A program made the translations under genes and the position numbers. A DNA stretch of 64,000 bases from Streptomyces sp. NBC_00691 (GTDB taxonomy: Bacteria; Actinomycetota; Actinomycetes; Streptomycetales; Streptomycetaceae): positions 558,001 through 622,000 of the forward strand of contig NZ_CP109007.1 in assembly GCF_036226665.1 (NCBI RefSeq). The letters are read 5' to 3'. Shown here in pieces: positions 41,781-51,510 of this stretch. Position 1 is the stretch's first letter. Each line of letters begins with the position of its first letter. The notes below the pieces were generated by a model, which made no database searches, had not been told where the DNA came from, and was given only the letters and a program-made list of their open reading frames with translations.

Positions 41781-42953
41781 CTACGCGCGCACCCGCCGCA
41801 GCGCGCCGTCCGCGCGGAGGTCGGCGAGGGTCGGGTAGCCGTCGACGGCCATGATCAGGTCGGCCTCGGCGAGGAGGGCGCGGAGGACGTGCACGATGCC
41901 GTCGGTACCGCCGAGGGCGAGTCCGTACGCGTACGGGCGCCCGACCCCCACCGCGGTGGCGCCGAGGGCGAGGGCCTTGACGACGTCCGCGCCGCTGCGG
42001 ACCCCCGAGTCGAAGAGCACGGGAAGGCCGTCGGCGGCGGCGACCACCTCGGGCAGGGCGTCCAGGGCGGGCAGGCCGCCGTTGGCCTGGCGGCCGCCGT
42101 GGTTGGAGCAGTAGATGCCGTCCACGCCGCCGTCCCGCGCGCGGCGGACGTCCTCGGGGTGGCAGATGCCCTTGAGGACGATCGGCAGGTCGGTGAGCGA
42201 GCGGAGCCAGGTCAGGTCGTCCCAGACGAGCGGCTTGCCGAAGACGCCCACCCACTCCAGGACCGCGGCCCGCGGGTCCTCCTCGGGGCTCTTGGCGAGG
42301 CGGGCGCGGAAGACGGGGTCGGAGGTGTAGTTCGCGAGGGCGTGTCCGCGCAGCTGGGGGAAGTTGCCGGTGGCGAGGTCACGGGGTCGCCAGCCGGTGA
42401 TCCAGGTGTCGAGCGTGACGACGATGCCCTGGAAGCCGGCGGCCTCGGCACGGCGTACGAGGCTCTCCGCGAGATCGCGGTCGGTGGGCGTGTAGAGCTG
42501 GAAGAAGCCCGGGGTGTCGCCGAACTCGGCGGCGACCTCCTCCATCGGGTCGACGGTGAGCGTGGAGGCGATCATCGGCACGCCTGTGCGGGCGGCGGCG
42601 CGGGCGGTCGCCAGGTCGCCGTGCCCGTCCTGGGCGCAGAGGCCGATCACGCCGACCGGTGCCATGAACAGCGGAGACGGCAGTTTCAGGCCGAACAGGT
42701 CGACGGACAGGTCGCGCTGGGCCGCGCCGACCATCATGCGCGGCACGAGCCCCCAGCCGCGGAAGGCCGTGGCGTTGGCCTCCTGGGTGGACTCGTCACC
42801 CGCGCCGCCCGCCACGTACGACCACAGCGAGGGCGGGAGCGCGGCTCGCGCCCTCGACTCCAGTTCGGCGAAGGTCATCGGCTGGGTGGGCAGGACGCCG
42901 AAGAGCCCGTCGAAATAGATCTCGTGCTGGTAGTCGCCGTAGTGCTGGGGCAT
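41781..42953 (-). CDS. Lactate 2-monooxygenase-like FMN alpha-hydroxyacid oxidase
   Basis: A 390-residue FMN enzyme. Characteristic features are [36 protein letters not shown], the phosphate site [13 protein letters not shown], catalytic His in [13 protein letters not shown], and [20 protein letters not shown]. Length and the inserted loop [17 protein letters not shown] favour lactate 2-monooxygenase, which converts lactate to acetate, over the shorter lactate oxidases. Unlike most oxidases it retains a ~30-residue N-terminal arm ([16 protein letters not shown]). Confidence 0.9.
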   Translation of the reverse strand: MPQHYGDYQHEIYFDGLFGVLPTQPMTFAELESRARAALPPSLWSYVAGGAGDESTQEANATAFRGWGLVPRMMVGAAQRDLSVDLFGLKLPSPLFMAPVGVIGLCAQDGHGDLATARAAARTGVPMIASTLTVDPMEEVAAEFGDTPGFFQLYTPTDRDLAESLVRRAEAAGFQGIVVTLDTWITGWRPRDLATGNFPQLRGHALANYTSDPVFRARLAKSPEEDPRAAVLEWVGVFGKPLVWDDLTWLRSLTDLPIVLKGICHPEDVRRARDGGVDGIYCSNHGGRQANGGLPALDALPEVVAAADGLPVLFDSGVRSGADVVKALALGATAVGVGRPYAYGLALGGTDGIVHVLRALLAEADLIMAVDGYPTLADLRADGALRRVRA

Positions 42954-43169
42954 GGGGTGACGTGTCCCTTCCGGTTCCGGTGGCGCGCTCGGGTCGCCCC
43001 GCCGCGGTGGCCCCCATCGTGCCCGCCCCGTGCGCCCGTGACCATGGAACGGCGGCCGGGAAGATACGGGGGCGCGGGTGGGGCGGTCACGGACGGGGCC
43101 CGAGCGGGACGCGCGGGAACGGGAGGAGGGTGCGGGCGGGAACGGGAGGGTGCGGGCGGGATCCGGTGG

Positions 43170-44276
43170 TCAGGAGCGCGACGCGGTCCCGCATGTGTCG
43201 TCCCCGCCTCCCGGCCCGTCGAACACCGACCTGCTGCGGTCGTACGGGTCGACGGCCTCGCCGTCGGTCGAACCGGTGGCCGTCCCCCGCGTGCCGAACT
43301 CCGGGGTGAAGTAGCCCGTGTGGGTGTAGCAGCCGCCGTTGGTCATGTCGACCTTGTACGAGACGAGGGAGAGGGTGCCCGCTTCGGTGATGACCTTCGA
43401 GGGGTCGTCCCAGCTCACCACGACCTCGCGCCGTGCGATCGTGCGGACGACCTCGTCGCCGCCGGTCACGGCCCGCACGACCGGGTAGACCTAGGTGACG
43501 TCGGTGGTCACCCGCAGGGCGCCGTGTTCGCCCTCCCGGAACGTCATCCGGCCCCGGGTCTTCACGATGCCGCCGGCGATGCGCGCGTACGACGGGTCGA
43601 AGCGGCTGAACAGGAGGAGCGGGTCGTTCTGCTCCGTCGGCGTGCCGAACGCGCCGGCCAGATAGTCCTTCACGTCCTTCTGGTGCGGGTTGATCAGGGC
43701 GATCGCCCTGGTCGGACGCTCGCCGCCCAGCACGCCCGGGTCCAGGCTGGACGCGACGAGGAAGTCCCGGGTCTGGCGGAGCGCCTTCTCCACCTGTGCC
43801 TTGTTCATCCAGCCGGTCGGCCGGGCGGCGGGGACGGTGATCCCGGCCGGGCCGTCGGCCCAGTGCACGGCGGGAGATCCCTTGAACGGCTCGGCGAGCG
43901 TGGGACGTCGGGCCGCCTCCACGGGCGGAGCGTCCGTCGGACGTCCCGTCTCCTGGGCGAGCGGCGGTCCTGACGCCCCGTCTCCTTCGGACCCGCCGAT
44001 CGTGCTCCACGGGACGAACGCCACGACCAGCAGCGCCACGGCGGCGAGCATCCCGAGCGGGTACCAGCCCTTCTTGGGCCTGGCCGGGCCGGCGAGCGTG
44101 CGGGTACGCCAACCGTCGTCGCCGGCCGGCTCGTCGCGCAGCCGCTCCGTCACGACCCGGGCCCGCGCGGACGGCTCCCTGGGGGCGTCCGCGACGCCTT
44201 CCACCGAATCCCGGAGGAACTGCTCCCACACATCGTCCGGCACCGACGAATCGCCCTGGTCCCCACCCGATCTCAC
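43170..44276 (-). pseudogene. Membrane-anchored hypothetical protein gene interrupted by an in-frame TAG
   Basis: A single reading frame of ~369 codons is cut at 43491-43493 by TAG. On both sides the frame is clean: VTTDVT before, then VYPVVRAVTGGDEVVRTI after, with no shift. A Tyr codon TAC changed in one base would give it. The N-terminus is polar, a single helix WYPLGMLAAVALLVVAFVPW lies at ~70, and the rest is extracytoplasmic and ends in a Cys-containing tail (GGCYTHTGYF and DDTCGTASRS). The GTG start follows GAGG. It could be a decayed gene, a read-through gene or a sequencing error. The family is not recognised. Confidence 0.75.
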
Positions 44277-44428
44277 CCGCGCACCTCGCATCGCACACGC
44301 CCGGTCGGGCGGCCCACCCCCGGGGCAACCGCATGATCCCATGCCGCAGTTCGGGGTGTCGCGGCAGGTCAGGGCGCGGGGTCAGGGGCGTGCGGTGCGG
44401 ACCGCGCGTGCGGTTCCGTGGGCACGGT

Positions 44429-45655
44429 TCAGGCCGTGGGCACGGTGCGGACCGTCGGTTCGGGCCAGGGGACGTCCGTCTCGACGGCGACCGTGCAGTC
44501 GACCCCGGGGACGGAGAATCCGTAGAGGCGGCGGACCTCGTCGCCGAACCAGTCGAGGTCGGCGAGTTCGGAGATCGTGTCGCTGGTGGCGGTGTTCCAG
44601 CGTTCGGCGACGGCGTCCTGCACGGCGGGGTCGAGTTCCCAGGTGTCGAGGCGGATCCGGCCCTCGTCGTCGACATCGAGGGGACGGACGCCCGTCAGCT
44701 GGTCCCACAGCTGCACCAGTTGGCCGATCGGGGCCGTCATCGCGTCGCCGAGGACCCCGCGCAGCAGCCCGACGTACAGGGCGATCCCCGGGATCGCGGT
44801 GGAGGACTGGGTGACGGCGGCCGCGTTGACCGAGGTCACGGCCCGGCCGCCCAGTGTCTTGCCGAGGCGCTCGTCCAGCGTGCGTGCGGTGGCTTCCAGA
44901 TGGGTCTTGGCGGCGCCGATGGTGCCCTGCCGGTAGATCGCCGCGGTGAGGGGCGAGCCGATGTAGGAGAGGGCGGCGGTGGTGAAGCCGTCGGCGAGCA
45001 GGGACCGGTCGGCCAGGAAGGTGACCCACCGCTCCCAGTCGGTACCGCCCATCACGGCCACGGTCTGTTCGATGTCGTCGCCCTCGGCCGGCGCGGTGGT
45101 GACGTGCCTGACCTCCGGGGCGCCGTTCTCGTCGAAGACGAGGGTCTTGGTGGTGTGGGGCGCGCCGACCGGCTTGAGGACCGAGGCGTACACGTCACCG
45201 GTGTCCGGGTCGGTGCGCCGGGGCGCGGCCACGGAGTAGACCAGGTAGTCGAGTCGCCCCCCGAACCGCTCGGTGAGGAGGTCGGCGACCTGCTCCTTCA
45301 TCGCGTCGCCGAACGCGTCGCCGTTGAGGAAGACCATGTCCCGCCCGTGCTGCCGGGCGAGCCGTGCGGTGGCCGCGGTGCGGTACCAGCCGGCCGTTCC
45401 GGTGCGGCGCGCGGGTGCCTTCTCGAAGCACACGCCGATCCCGCGGATGCCGACGCGGGCCAGGCCCGCGACCGTCGCGGCCAGGCCGTACCCGGCCGAC
45501 GAGCCGATGACGAGGGCCACCGGGCCTTCGCCCCCGGCCGCGGCCGGCGCGGGGACGGCCCGCCACATCTCCTCCACCAGGCTCCGGCAGCCGCCGGGGT
45601 GGGAGTCGAGGAACAGGAAGCCGCGGCTCTTGGGCGTGATGACGCGTTCGCTCAC
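44429..45655 (-). CDS. fabV: Trans-2-enoyl-ACP/CoA reductase FabV
   Basis: A 408-residue NADH-dependent enoyl reductase. It begins ERVITPKSRGFLFLDSHPGG, with the nucleotide fold ALVIGSSAGYGLAATVAGL. The Tyr-x8-Lys active site is IYRQGTIGAAK, and DYLVYSVAAPRRTDPDTG is diagnostic of FabV. It reduces the enoyl double bond in fatty acid synthesis and in some bacteria confers triclosan resistance. Length matches the family. It is a single gene downstream of a 268-base gap with a short direct repeat. Confidence 0.94.
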   Translation of the reverse strand: MSERVITPKSRGFLFLDSHPGGCRSLVEEMWRAVPAPAAAGGEGPVALVIGSSAGYGLAATVAGLARVGIRGIGVCFEKAPARRTGTAGWYRTAATARLARQHGRDMVFLNGDAFGDAMKEQVADLLTERFGGRLDYLVYSVAAPRRTDPDTGDVYASVLKPVGAPHTTKTLVFDENGAPEVRHVTTAPAEGDDIEQTVAVMGGTDWERWVTFLADRSLLADGFTTAALSYIGSPLTAAIYRQGTIGAAKTHLEATARTLDERLGKTLGGRAVTSVNAAAVTQSSTAIPGIALYVGLLRGVLGDAMTAPIGQLVQLWDQLTGVRPLDVDDEGRIRLDTWELDPAVQDAVAERWNTATSDTISELADLDWFGDEVRRLYGFSVPGVDCTVAVETDVPWPEPTVRTVPTA

Positions 45656-45782
45656 GTGTGGTGTCCCGGGTGTCGGTACGGACAGGGCCGCGGTGGTGAC
45701 CGCGTGCTGTCAGTCTGCGTTCGCACGGACGGGCCTGGTGATCTTGACCTGGCACAACGTTGTCCGGCCGGACTTGGAGGGT

Positions 45783-45834
45783 TTCCACTGGCTGCGACGG
45801 GCCGCCGGAGGCTTCCACCGGCTGCGACGGGCCG
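45783..45834. repeat. Two 22-bp direct repeats, 30 bp apart
   Basis: TTCCACTGGCTGCGACGGGC (45783-) recurs with one change at 45813-45834. They lie in the gap between FabV and the NLP gene. A control role is possible but unsupported. Confidence 0.6.
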
Positions 45835-45923
45835 GCTCCCGCCCGGGCCGGGTCCGTCGGCGTCCGTCTCGTCCTGACGGGCGCCGACGGCCCACGGCTG
45901 GGTCCGGACCCGGGCCCGGCCGG

Positions 45924-46691
45924 TCAGGCGTACGGGTCGAAGGGGATGCCGGCCGGCTTGGCCTTGGCCAGGTGGGGGGCGAAGTTGCCGTCCTTCAGGC
46001 CGAACACCGCACTCCCGAAGTCGGCCTGGCTGAGCTTGTCGCGCAGGCCGGCCGGATAGCCGTTCCAGCCGACCAGGCTCGGGAACTGCCAGGTGTGCTG
46101 ATGGTTCTCCGGCGGCTCGTCGTTGGAGTTGGCGGGGCGGAAGCAGTGCGTCCCGATGCCGTCCTTGTGGTAGACGACCTTCGGGTGGGTGCCGTCCCAG
46201 CGGATCGCGTCCCGGCCGTAGGTGTTGAAGTTGCCGTGGGCGGACGTGGAGACGTACTGGGCCTGGTTGTTCTGCACCCAGACCACGACGTGCTCCCAGT
46301 CGTGGCGGTGTCCTCCGAGGCCGCTGCCCCAGACGGCCTGGTCCTTCTCGAAGTACAGGCCGTAGAGGATCGCGCACCAGCCGTTGTTGCACTTGGCGCG
46401 CGAGTAGCCGTTGGTCTGGGTGAGGTCCCAGGAGTCACGGCACTGGCCGCTGACGGTTCCGGACGGGTTGAGTCCGGGGTTGACGGTGCCGTCGGGTCCG
46501 ATCGCGGCGGTGGAGTAGCAGCCGTCCGTGTCGTAGTCGTAGGCCGGCTGGAAGGTCTGCTCCAGGCCGTCGGCGTTGGCTGGGAGCGCGGGGGGAGGTG
46601 CGGCGAACGCGCTGCTGGGCAGGGCGATGATCATCGTGAGGGCGGCGGCGACGGCGAGCGCGCCCCGGGTGGCGTACACCTGTGTCTTCAC
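45924..46691 (-). CDS. NPP1/NEP1-like (NLP) secreted protein
   Basis: A 255-residue exported protein of the necrosis- and ethylene-inducing family. A Sec signal (LAVAAALTMIIALPSSAFAA) precedes the mature part. The hallmark GHRHDWEHVVVWV heptapeptide, whose Glu and Asp bind Ca2+, is intact, followed by RWDGTHPKVVYHKDG and HTWQFPSLVGWNGY. NLPs damage plant membranes and are cytotoxic to dicots in pathogens. Start GTG is chosen with GGGGA upstream. A streptomycete copy may aid plant colonisation; that is inference. Whether it is cytolytic cannot be told. Confidence 0.9.
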   Translation of the reverse strand: MKTQVYATRGALAVAAALTMIIALPSSAFAAPPPALPANADGLEQTFQPAYDYDTDGCYSTAAIGPDGTVNPGLNPSGTVSGQCRDSWDLTQTNGYSRAKCNNGWCAILYGLYFEKDQAVWGSGLGGHRHDWEHVVVWVQNNQAQYVSTSAHGNFNTYGRDAIRWDGTHPKVVYHKDGIGTHCFRPANSNDEPPENHQHTWQFPSLVGWNGYPAGLRDKLSQADFGSAVFGLKDGNFAPHLAKAKPAGIPFDPYA

Positions 46692-46897
46692 TGTGTCCCC
46701 TGGGTCGGGCGGCATGATTCGACAGGCGACATCTTGGCATGCACAGCTCACAATGGAGAGGCTCGATCATGAACTCGACACGTCGCGGCCGCGACCAGCC
46801 GCCCGCTCGCGCCACACGCCCCGACACCGTGCCGCACCACGGCATCCATGAACGCGCCGCCCCGCGTCCCGCCGACCGGCCCCCCAGGGGCAATGAG

Positions 46898-46926
46898 TAG
46901 ACGAGACGTATCGTCTCATCTACAGT
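46898..46926 (+). promoter_or_regulatory. Leaderless promoter overlapped by a TetR-like operator for the glycosyltransferase
   Basis: TAGACG (46898-46903), 17 bases, TACAGT (46921-46926); the start of transcription would coincide with the ATG at 46934. Arms TAGACGAGACG (46898-46908) and CGTCTCATCTA (46912-46922) form an 11-bp inverted repeat with one mismatch around TAT, the size of a TetR-family operator. No Shine-Dalgarno is visible. Confidence 0.65.
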
Positions 46927-46933
46927 GGCCGTC

Positions 46934-48136
46934 ATGACCGCCACCGCGTCTCCCGCACACATCGCCATGTTCTCCATCGCCGCGCACGGCCACGTGAACC
47001 CGAGCCTGGAGGTGATTCGCGAGCTGGTCGCGCGGGGCCACCGCGTCAGCTACGCCATTCCCGCGTCCTTCGCCGAGAAGGTCGCGGAGACCGGCGCCAC
47101 GCCCGTCGTCTACACCTCGACCCTGCCGACCGACGACGACCCGGACGCCTGGGGGACGGAGCTGATCGACAACCTCGAACCCTTCCTGAGTGATGCCGTG
47201 CAGGCGCTGCCGCAGCTCGCCGCGGCCTTCGACGGCGACCGGCCGGACCTGGTCCTCCACGACATCACCGCCTACCCGGCCCGCGTCCTCGCCCACGGCT
47301 GGGGCGTGCCGGCGGTCTCGCTGTGGCCGAACCTCGTGCCGTGGGAGGGGTACGAGGAGGAGGTCGCCGAGCCGATGTCCGCCGGCCTCAAGGCCTCACC
47401 CCGCGGCAGGGCGTACTACGCGCGGTTCGGGGCCTGGCTCGCCGAGCACGGGCTCGACATCGCCCCGGACCGGTTCGTCGCCCGCCCGCGCCGGGCGCTC
47501 GTCCTCATCCCGAAGGCGCTGCAGCCGCAGGCCGACCGGGTCGACGAGTCCGTCTACACCTTCGTCGGCGCCTGCCAGGGCGAGCGCGCCGAGCAGGGCG
47601 CCTGGGAGCGGCCGGCGGACGCGGCGACGGTGGTCCTGGTCTCCCTCGGCTCCGCGTTCACGAAGCTGCCCGGCTTCTACCGGGACTGCGTGGAGGCGTT
47701 CGCGGGGCTCCCCGGCTGGCACGTCGTCCTCCAGATCGGGAAGTTCGTGGACCCGGCCGAGCTGGGCGAGGTGCCGTCCAATGTCGAAGTGCACTCCTGG
47801 GTGCCCCAGTTGGCGATCCTGCGGCAGGCCGACGCCTTCGTGACGCACGCGGGCGCGGGAGGCAGCCAGGAGGGCCTGGCCACGGCCACGCCCATGGTGG
47901 CCGTCCCCCAGGCCGTCGACCAGTTCGGGAACGCCGACATGCTCCGGTCCCTGGGGGTGGCGCGGCACCTGCCGATGGACGAGGTCACCCCGGAGCGGCT
48001 GCGGAAGGACGTGCTCGCGCTTCTCGGCGATCCCGAAGTGGCGCGTCGTGCCCGGGAGATCCAGGGGGCGATGGCGCGCGAGGGCGGCACGCGCCGGGCC
48101 GCCGACCTGATCGAGGCCGAGCTCTCGGGGGCGTGA
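46934..48136 (+). CDS. Macrolide glycosyltransferase (MGT family)
   Basis: A 400-residue GT1 enzyme. The N-terminus [19 protein letters not shown] is the acceptor-side signature, and the C-terminal donor motif [20 protein letters not shown] (His and Gly residues bind UDP-sugar) plus [14 protein letters not shown] close the active site. Relatives such as OleD/Mgt inactivate macrolides by glucosylation of the desosamine hydroxyl. ATG at 46934 is preferred to the GTG at 46925 because the promoter makes a leaderless mRNA from that base. It is probably induced through the TetR-like operator. Confidence 0.93.
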   Translation: MTATASPAHIAMFSIAAHGHVNPSLEVIRELVARGHRVSYAIPASFAEKVAETGATPVVYTSTLPTDDDPDAWGTELIDNLEPFLSDAVQALPQLAAAFDGDRPDLVLHDITAYPARVLAHGWGVPAVSLWPNLVPWEGYEEEVAEPMSAGLKASPRGRAYYARFGAWLAEHGLDIAPDRFVARPRRALVLIPKALQPQADRVDESVYTFVGACQGERAEQGAWERPADAATVVLVSLGSAFTKLPGFYRDCVEAFAGLPGWHVVLQIGKFVDPAELGEVPSNVEVHSWVPQLAILRQADAFVTHAGAGGSQEGLATATPMVAVPQAVDQFGNADMLRSLGVARHLPMDEVTPERLRKDVLALLGDPEVARRAREIQGAMAREGGTRRAADLIEAELSGA

Positions 48137-48156
48137 CCGGGCGGGCGACCCGTCTG

Positions 48157-48183
48157 CCCTCGTACGGGAAGACCGTACGAGGG
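48157..48183 (+). terminator. Terminator hairpin after the glycosyltransferase
   Basis: CCCTCGTACGG (48157-48167) and CCGTACGAGGG (48173-48183) form 11 perfect pairs with a GAAGA loop, 20 bases after the stop codon. Confidence 0.65.
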
Positions 48184-48270
48184 CTCCGTACGAGGGCTCC
48201 GTACCGAGAGGCCGCACGAAGGCTCCGTACGGAGCGGGCACACGGGGAGGCCGTAGGAGGGCTCCGTACG
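48174..48270. repeat. Degenerate GGCTCCGTACG repeats
   Basis: GTACGAGGGCTCC is repeated twice in tandem and further copies (GCACGAAGGCTCCGTACGG, GTAGGAGGGCTCCGTACGG) follow with changes. The region lies between the glycosyltransferase and SecDF, with no gene. Confidence 0.6.
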
Positions 48271-48318
48271 GCGCGGCCGTGCGGTGCCCGTGGCGGGTAG
48301 CCGCCCGGTCCGCCGGGG

Positions 48319-50733
48319 TCAGACCACCGCGCCCGAGCGGTCCCGGCCCGCGCCGGAACCGCCCGCCCGCTGCCGCGTGCCGGAGCCCCGTGCGGCGGCC
48401 GCGGCCGGGTTCCTGGTCTCCAGGGCCACCGCCAACGGCATCGCCGTGAACACCGTCGACGCCATCCCGAGCACGACTCCCGCGAGCAGCGCGACGGAGA
48501 AGTCCGTGAGCGAGTCGCCGCCCAGGGCGGCGAGCGCCACCAGGACGAAGAGCGCGCCCATCCCGGTGTTGACCGTGCGGGGCAGGGTCTGGGCGACGGC
48601 CCGGTCGGCGAGGTCCGCGAGCGGAACGCCCCCGCCGCGGCGCCGCAGCTCCCGCAGCCGGTCGAGGACGACCACCGAGTCGTTGACCGAGTAGCCGACG
48701 ACGGTCAGGAGCGCGGCGAGGAAGACGCTGTCGACCGGCTTGCCGAGCCAGGCGAACAGGCCGATCACGAGCAGCACGTCCTGGGTCATGGCGGCCACCG
48801 CCGCCGTCGCGTACGTCCAGCGGAACCGTACGGTCAGATAGAGCAGTTGGGCCGCGACCGCCAGGCCGAGCGCGAGCAGGGCGTGGGTGCGCAGCTCGCC
48901 TCCCAGGCTGGGTCCGATCAGATCGTCGCGTTCCACCTCCACGGGGCCCGCGACCCGGGTGAGGGCGTCACGGATCTCCCGTTGCTCGCCGCCCCCGCTC
49001 TCCCGGACGCGTACCGACACATCGCTGTCGCCGGTCGTCTGCACGACGGCGTCGGGGAAGCCCGCCGCCGAGACCGCCGCACGTGCCGCGTCGGCGTCGA
49101 CGGGGCGCTCGGCCGTGTACTGGACGACCCGGCCACCGGTGAACTCGACGCCGAACTCCACGCCCCGGACACCGACTCCGGCGAGGGCCACCATCAGGAG
49201 CCCGGCGCAGGACAGCAGCCAGCGGCGCCGGTGGGCCATGAGGCGCGGGACCCGGCGGGTCAGCCGGGTGCGCAGCCGGCCGAGTCCCGCCATGCCGGTG
49301 ACCGCCGGCCGTCGTCGGACGGCGGGCAGGCGCAGGGCGAGGTCGGCGAGGAGGCGGGTGATCACCATCGCGGTGAGGAGCGAGGTCACGACGCCGACGG
49401 CGAGGGTCACGCCGAAGCCCTTGACGGGGCCGGTCGCGAAGACGAACAGCAGGCCCGCCGCGAGCAGGGTGGTGACATGGGAGTCCGCGACCGCGCTCCA
49501 CACCTTGCCGAAGGCCGCCGTCAGCGGCCGCCGCAGATCCCGGCCGGTCGCGGCCCGGCCCAGTGCCGCGTACTCCTCCCTCGCGCGTTCGAAGACGAGG
49601 ACGTTCGCGTCGACGGCGATGCCGATGGCGAGGACGAAGCCGGCGAGGCCGGGGAGGGTGAGCGTGGCGCCGAGGGCGACCACCGCGGCGTACGAGATCA
49701 GCCCGTAGAGGAGGAGCGCGGCGGTGGCGAGGACGCCGAGGAGGCGGTAGATCACCATCACGAAGATCCCGGTGCAGGCGAGACCGATCACCGCGGCCCA
49801 GGCGCTGGCCCTGATGGCCTCGGCGCCGAGCGTCGGGCCCACGGTGCTCTGCTCGATCGTCGTGACGGGGACCGGCAGGGCGCCGCCCTGGACGAGGGCC
49901 GCCAGGTCGCGGGCGTCCTGCCCGGAGAACCCGCCGGTGATCTGCGCGGAGCCGCCCCCGATGCCCGAGCCGCACGGGACGCCGGTCTGCATGGCGGGCG
50001 CGGAGACGATGCGGTCGTCGAGGACGATCGCGACCCTGCGGGCCGGGTCGCCGGGCGCCGCGCAGGCGGCGGCGCCGGTCAGCCGGGCCCAGGTGTCGGC
50101 GGCGCGGTCGCGGAAGGAGAGGTCGACGGTCCAGCCGCGGCCGCTCGTGGTGTCGAGGACGGCCTCGGCGCTCTTGACGCCGTCGCCGGTGAGGACGGGT
50201 GCGGCGAGGTCGAGGAAGCGACCGGGCGCGTCGGGGTCGGCGAGGACGCGGGCGGTGCCGTTCTTCGCGGCCGGGACGGCGGGCCCGCCCGAGCCTTCCG
50301 GCCGGCCGGCGCCTTCCGGCCCGCCCGAGCGGCTCGGACCGCTCGGGTCGGCGCTACCGGCAGGGGCCCGCGCCTCCCCCGTGACGGCATGGAAGGTGAG
50401 CTGGGCCGTACGGCCGATGACCTCGGCGGCCTGGCGCGGGTCGCGGAGTCCGGGGAGTTCGACGACGATGCGGCGTTCGCCGGAGCGGGCCAGCGAGGGT
50501 TCGGCGACGCCGAGCCCGTCGACGCGCTTGCGGAGCACCTCCAGGGCGCGGTCGGTGGCCGCGGCGTCGGCGCGGGCGGTGGGCCCGTCGCCGTCGTGGG
50601 TCTGGAGGACGATACGGGTCCCGCCGCGGAGGTCGAGTCCGAGGCGGGGCGGGGTGGTCAGGGTGATCCAGAGGGAAAGGGCGACGACGGCGAGCGCGAG
50701 CAGCGCACGCCAGAAGGCGGAACGAGAGGACAC
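48319..50733 (-). CDS. secDF: Fused protein-export membrane protein SecDF
   Basis: An 804-residue RND-type protein with SecD and SecF halves in one chain and ~12 membrane helices. SecD landmarks: LGLDLRGGTRIVLQT and VGPTLGAEAIRASAWAAVI, plus GIAVDANVLVFERAREE. SecF landmarks: GVEFGVEFTGGRVVQY, RDDLIGPSLGGELRTHAL and VVGYSVNDSVVVLDRLREL. It uses proton motive force to pull secreted proteins out. Streptomyces usually also have separate secD/secF elsewhere, so this is probably a second copy. GTG start follows GGAG. A periplasmic Gly/Pro/Ser linker in SecD is unusually long. Confidence 0.92.
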   Translation of the reverse strand: MSSRSAFWRALLALAVVALSLWITLTTPPRLGLDLRGGTRIVLQTHDGDGPTARADAAATDRALEVLRKRVDGLGVAEPSLARSGERRIVVELPGLRDPRQAAEVIGRTAQLTFHAVTGEARAPAGSADPSGPSRSGGPEGAGRPEGSGGPAVPAAKNGTARVLADPDAPGRFLDLAAPVLTGDGVKSAEAVLDTTSGRGWTVDLSFRDRAADTWARLTGAAACAAPGDPARRVAIVLDDRIVSAPAMQTGVPCGSGIGGGSAQITGGFSGQDARDLAALVQGGALPVPVTTIEQSTVGPTLGAEAIRASAWAAVIGLACTGIFVMVIYRLLGVLATAALLLYGLISYAAVVALGATLTLPGLAGFVLAIGIAVDANVLVFERAREEYAALGRAATGRDLRRPLTAAFGKVWSAVADSHVTTLLAAGLLFVFATGPVKGFGVTLAVGVVTSLLTAMVITRLLADLALRLPAVRRRPAVTGMAGLGRLRTRLTRRVPRLMAHRRRWLLSCAGLLMVALAGVGVRGVEFGVEFTGGRVVQYTAERPVDADAARAAVSAAGFPDAVVQTTGDSDVSVRVRESGGGEQREIRDALTRVAGPVEVERDDLIGPSLGGELRTHALLALGLAVAAQLLYLTVRFRWTYATAAVAAMTQDVLLVIGLFAWLGKPVDSVFLAALLTVVGYSVNDSVVVLDRLRELRRRGGGVPLADLADRAVAQTLPRTVNTGMGALFVLVALAALGGDSLTDFSVALLAGVVLGMASTVFTAMPLAVALETRNPAAAAARGSGTRQRAGGSGAGRDRSGAVV

Positions 50734-50881
50734 GGTTGCTCCACGGGCGGCGCACGGCGGCGGCACGCGCCCACGCGGATGGGTGGGAGCGCGCGCCGGC
50801 CGTGCCGGACGTACGGGTGGACACGCGTCGTGGACCGGCCCGGGGGCATGCCGATGGCCCGGACGGCGACGCGGGAGAACG

Positions 50882-51289
50882 TCAGCTGTGCCGGGTGGGA
50901 GGAGGGCCGCGCGGAGCCCGCGGGTCGTGGGCCGCACCGGGCGGCGCGCGCTCGCGGCGGGGGTCGCCGGCGAGGACGCCGCGCGCCGGGAGCGAGAGAT
51001 CGACGGGAACGGTGGCCGTGCCCACGGGCGTGACGGGGATCCGTACGGGATTCTCGACGGCGGCGGGGAGCCGTACGACCGCGGTGGGCGCGAAGTGCGG
51101 CTCGGGAGCCGAGGCGCGGGGTCCGGCGCCATGGGCCGGGGCGGGCGCCGCGGTCCCGGTGGCGGCCTGACCGGCCCTGGCCGTGTGGTCCGCCGGCTGC
51201 GCGGCCGTCGCGGGAAGGACGAGGAGGGACCAGACCGCGCAGAGCAGCGCGGGCAGGAGGGCCACGAACCGCCGCGTCGAACGCACCAC
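50882..51289 (-). CDS. Small secreted Pro/Ala-rich hypothetical protein
   Basis: A 135-residue product with a Sec signal (RRFVALLPALLCAVWSLLVL, cut near ATAA). The mature part is Pro/Ala-rich, with HFAPTAVVRLPAAVENPVR and PVTPVGTATVPVDLSLPARG. GTG follows GGAGG three to six bases away. It lies 149 bases upstream of secDF in the same direction, which may mean co-transcription with the exporter. No known family. Confidence 0.6.
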   Translation of the reverse strand: MVRSTRRFVALLPALLCAVWSLLVLPATAAQPADHTARAGQAATGTAAPAPAHGAGPRASAPEPHFAPTAVVRLPAAVENPVRIPVTPVGTATVPVDLSLPARGVLAGDPRRERAPPGAAHDPRAPRGPPPTRHS

Positions 51290-51510
51290 CGTCCTCCCCC
51301 TCTCCCGCTGGCCCGTCCCCGGTCCGGCCTCCGTCCTGGTGACGGCGGTCGGGCCATCAGCCTAGACCGCCCCGCGGGACCGCCCGCCACCGCGCCCCGC
51401 ACTCATGGCCTTTGGGTACGGGAGCTGAGTACATGTGCTCATGTCAGGGGGCCCCGGATCTCGCACGATGAGGGGGTCAGCGTCTCGTCCTCGGATCCAG
51501 GGGGCCCTTC

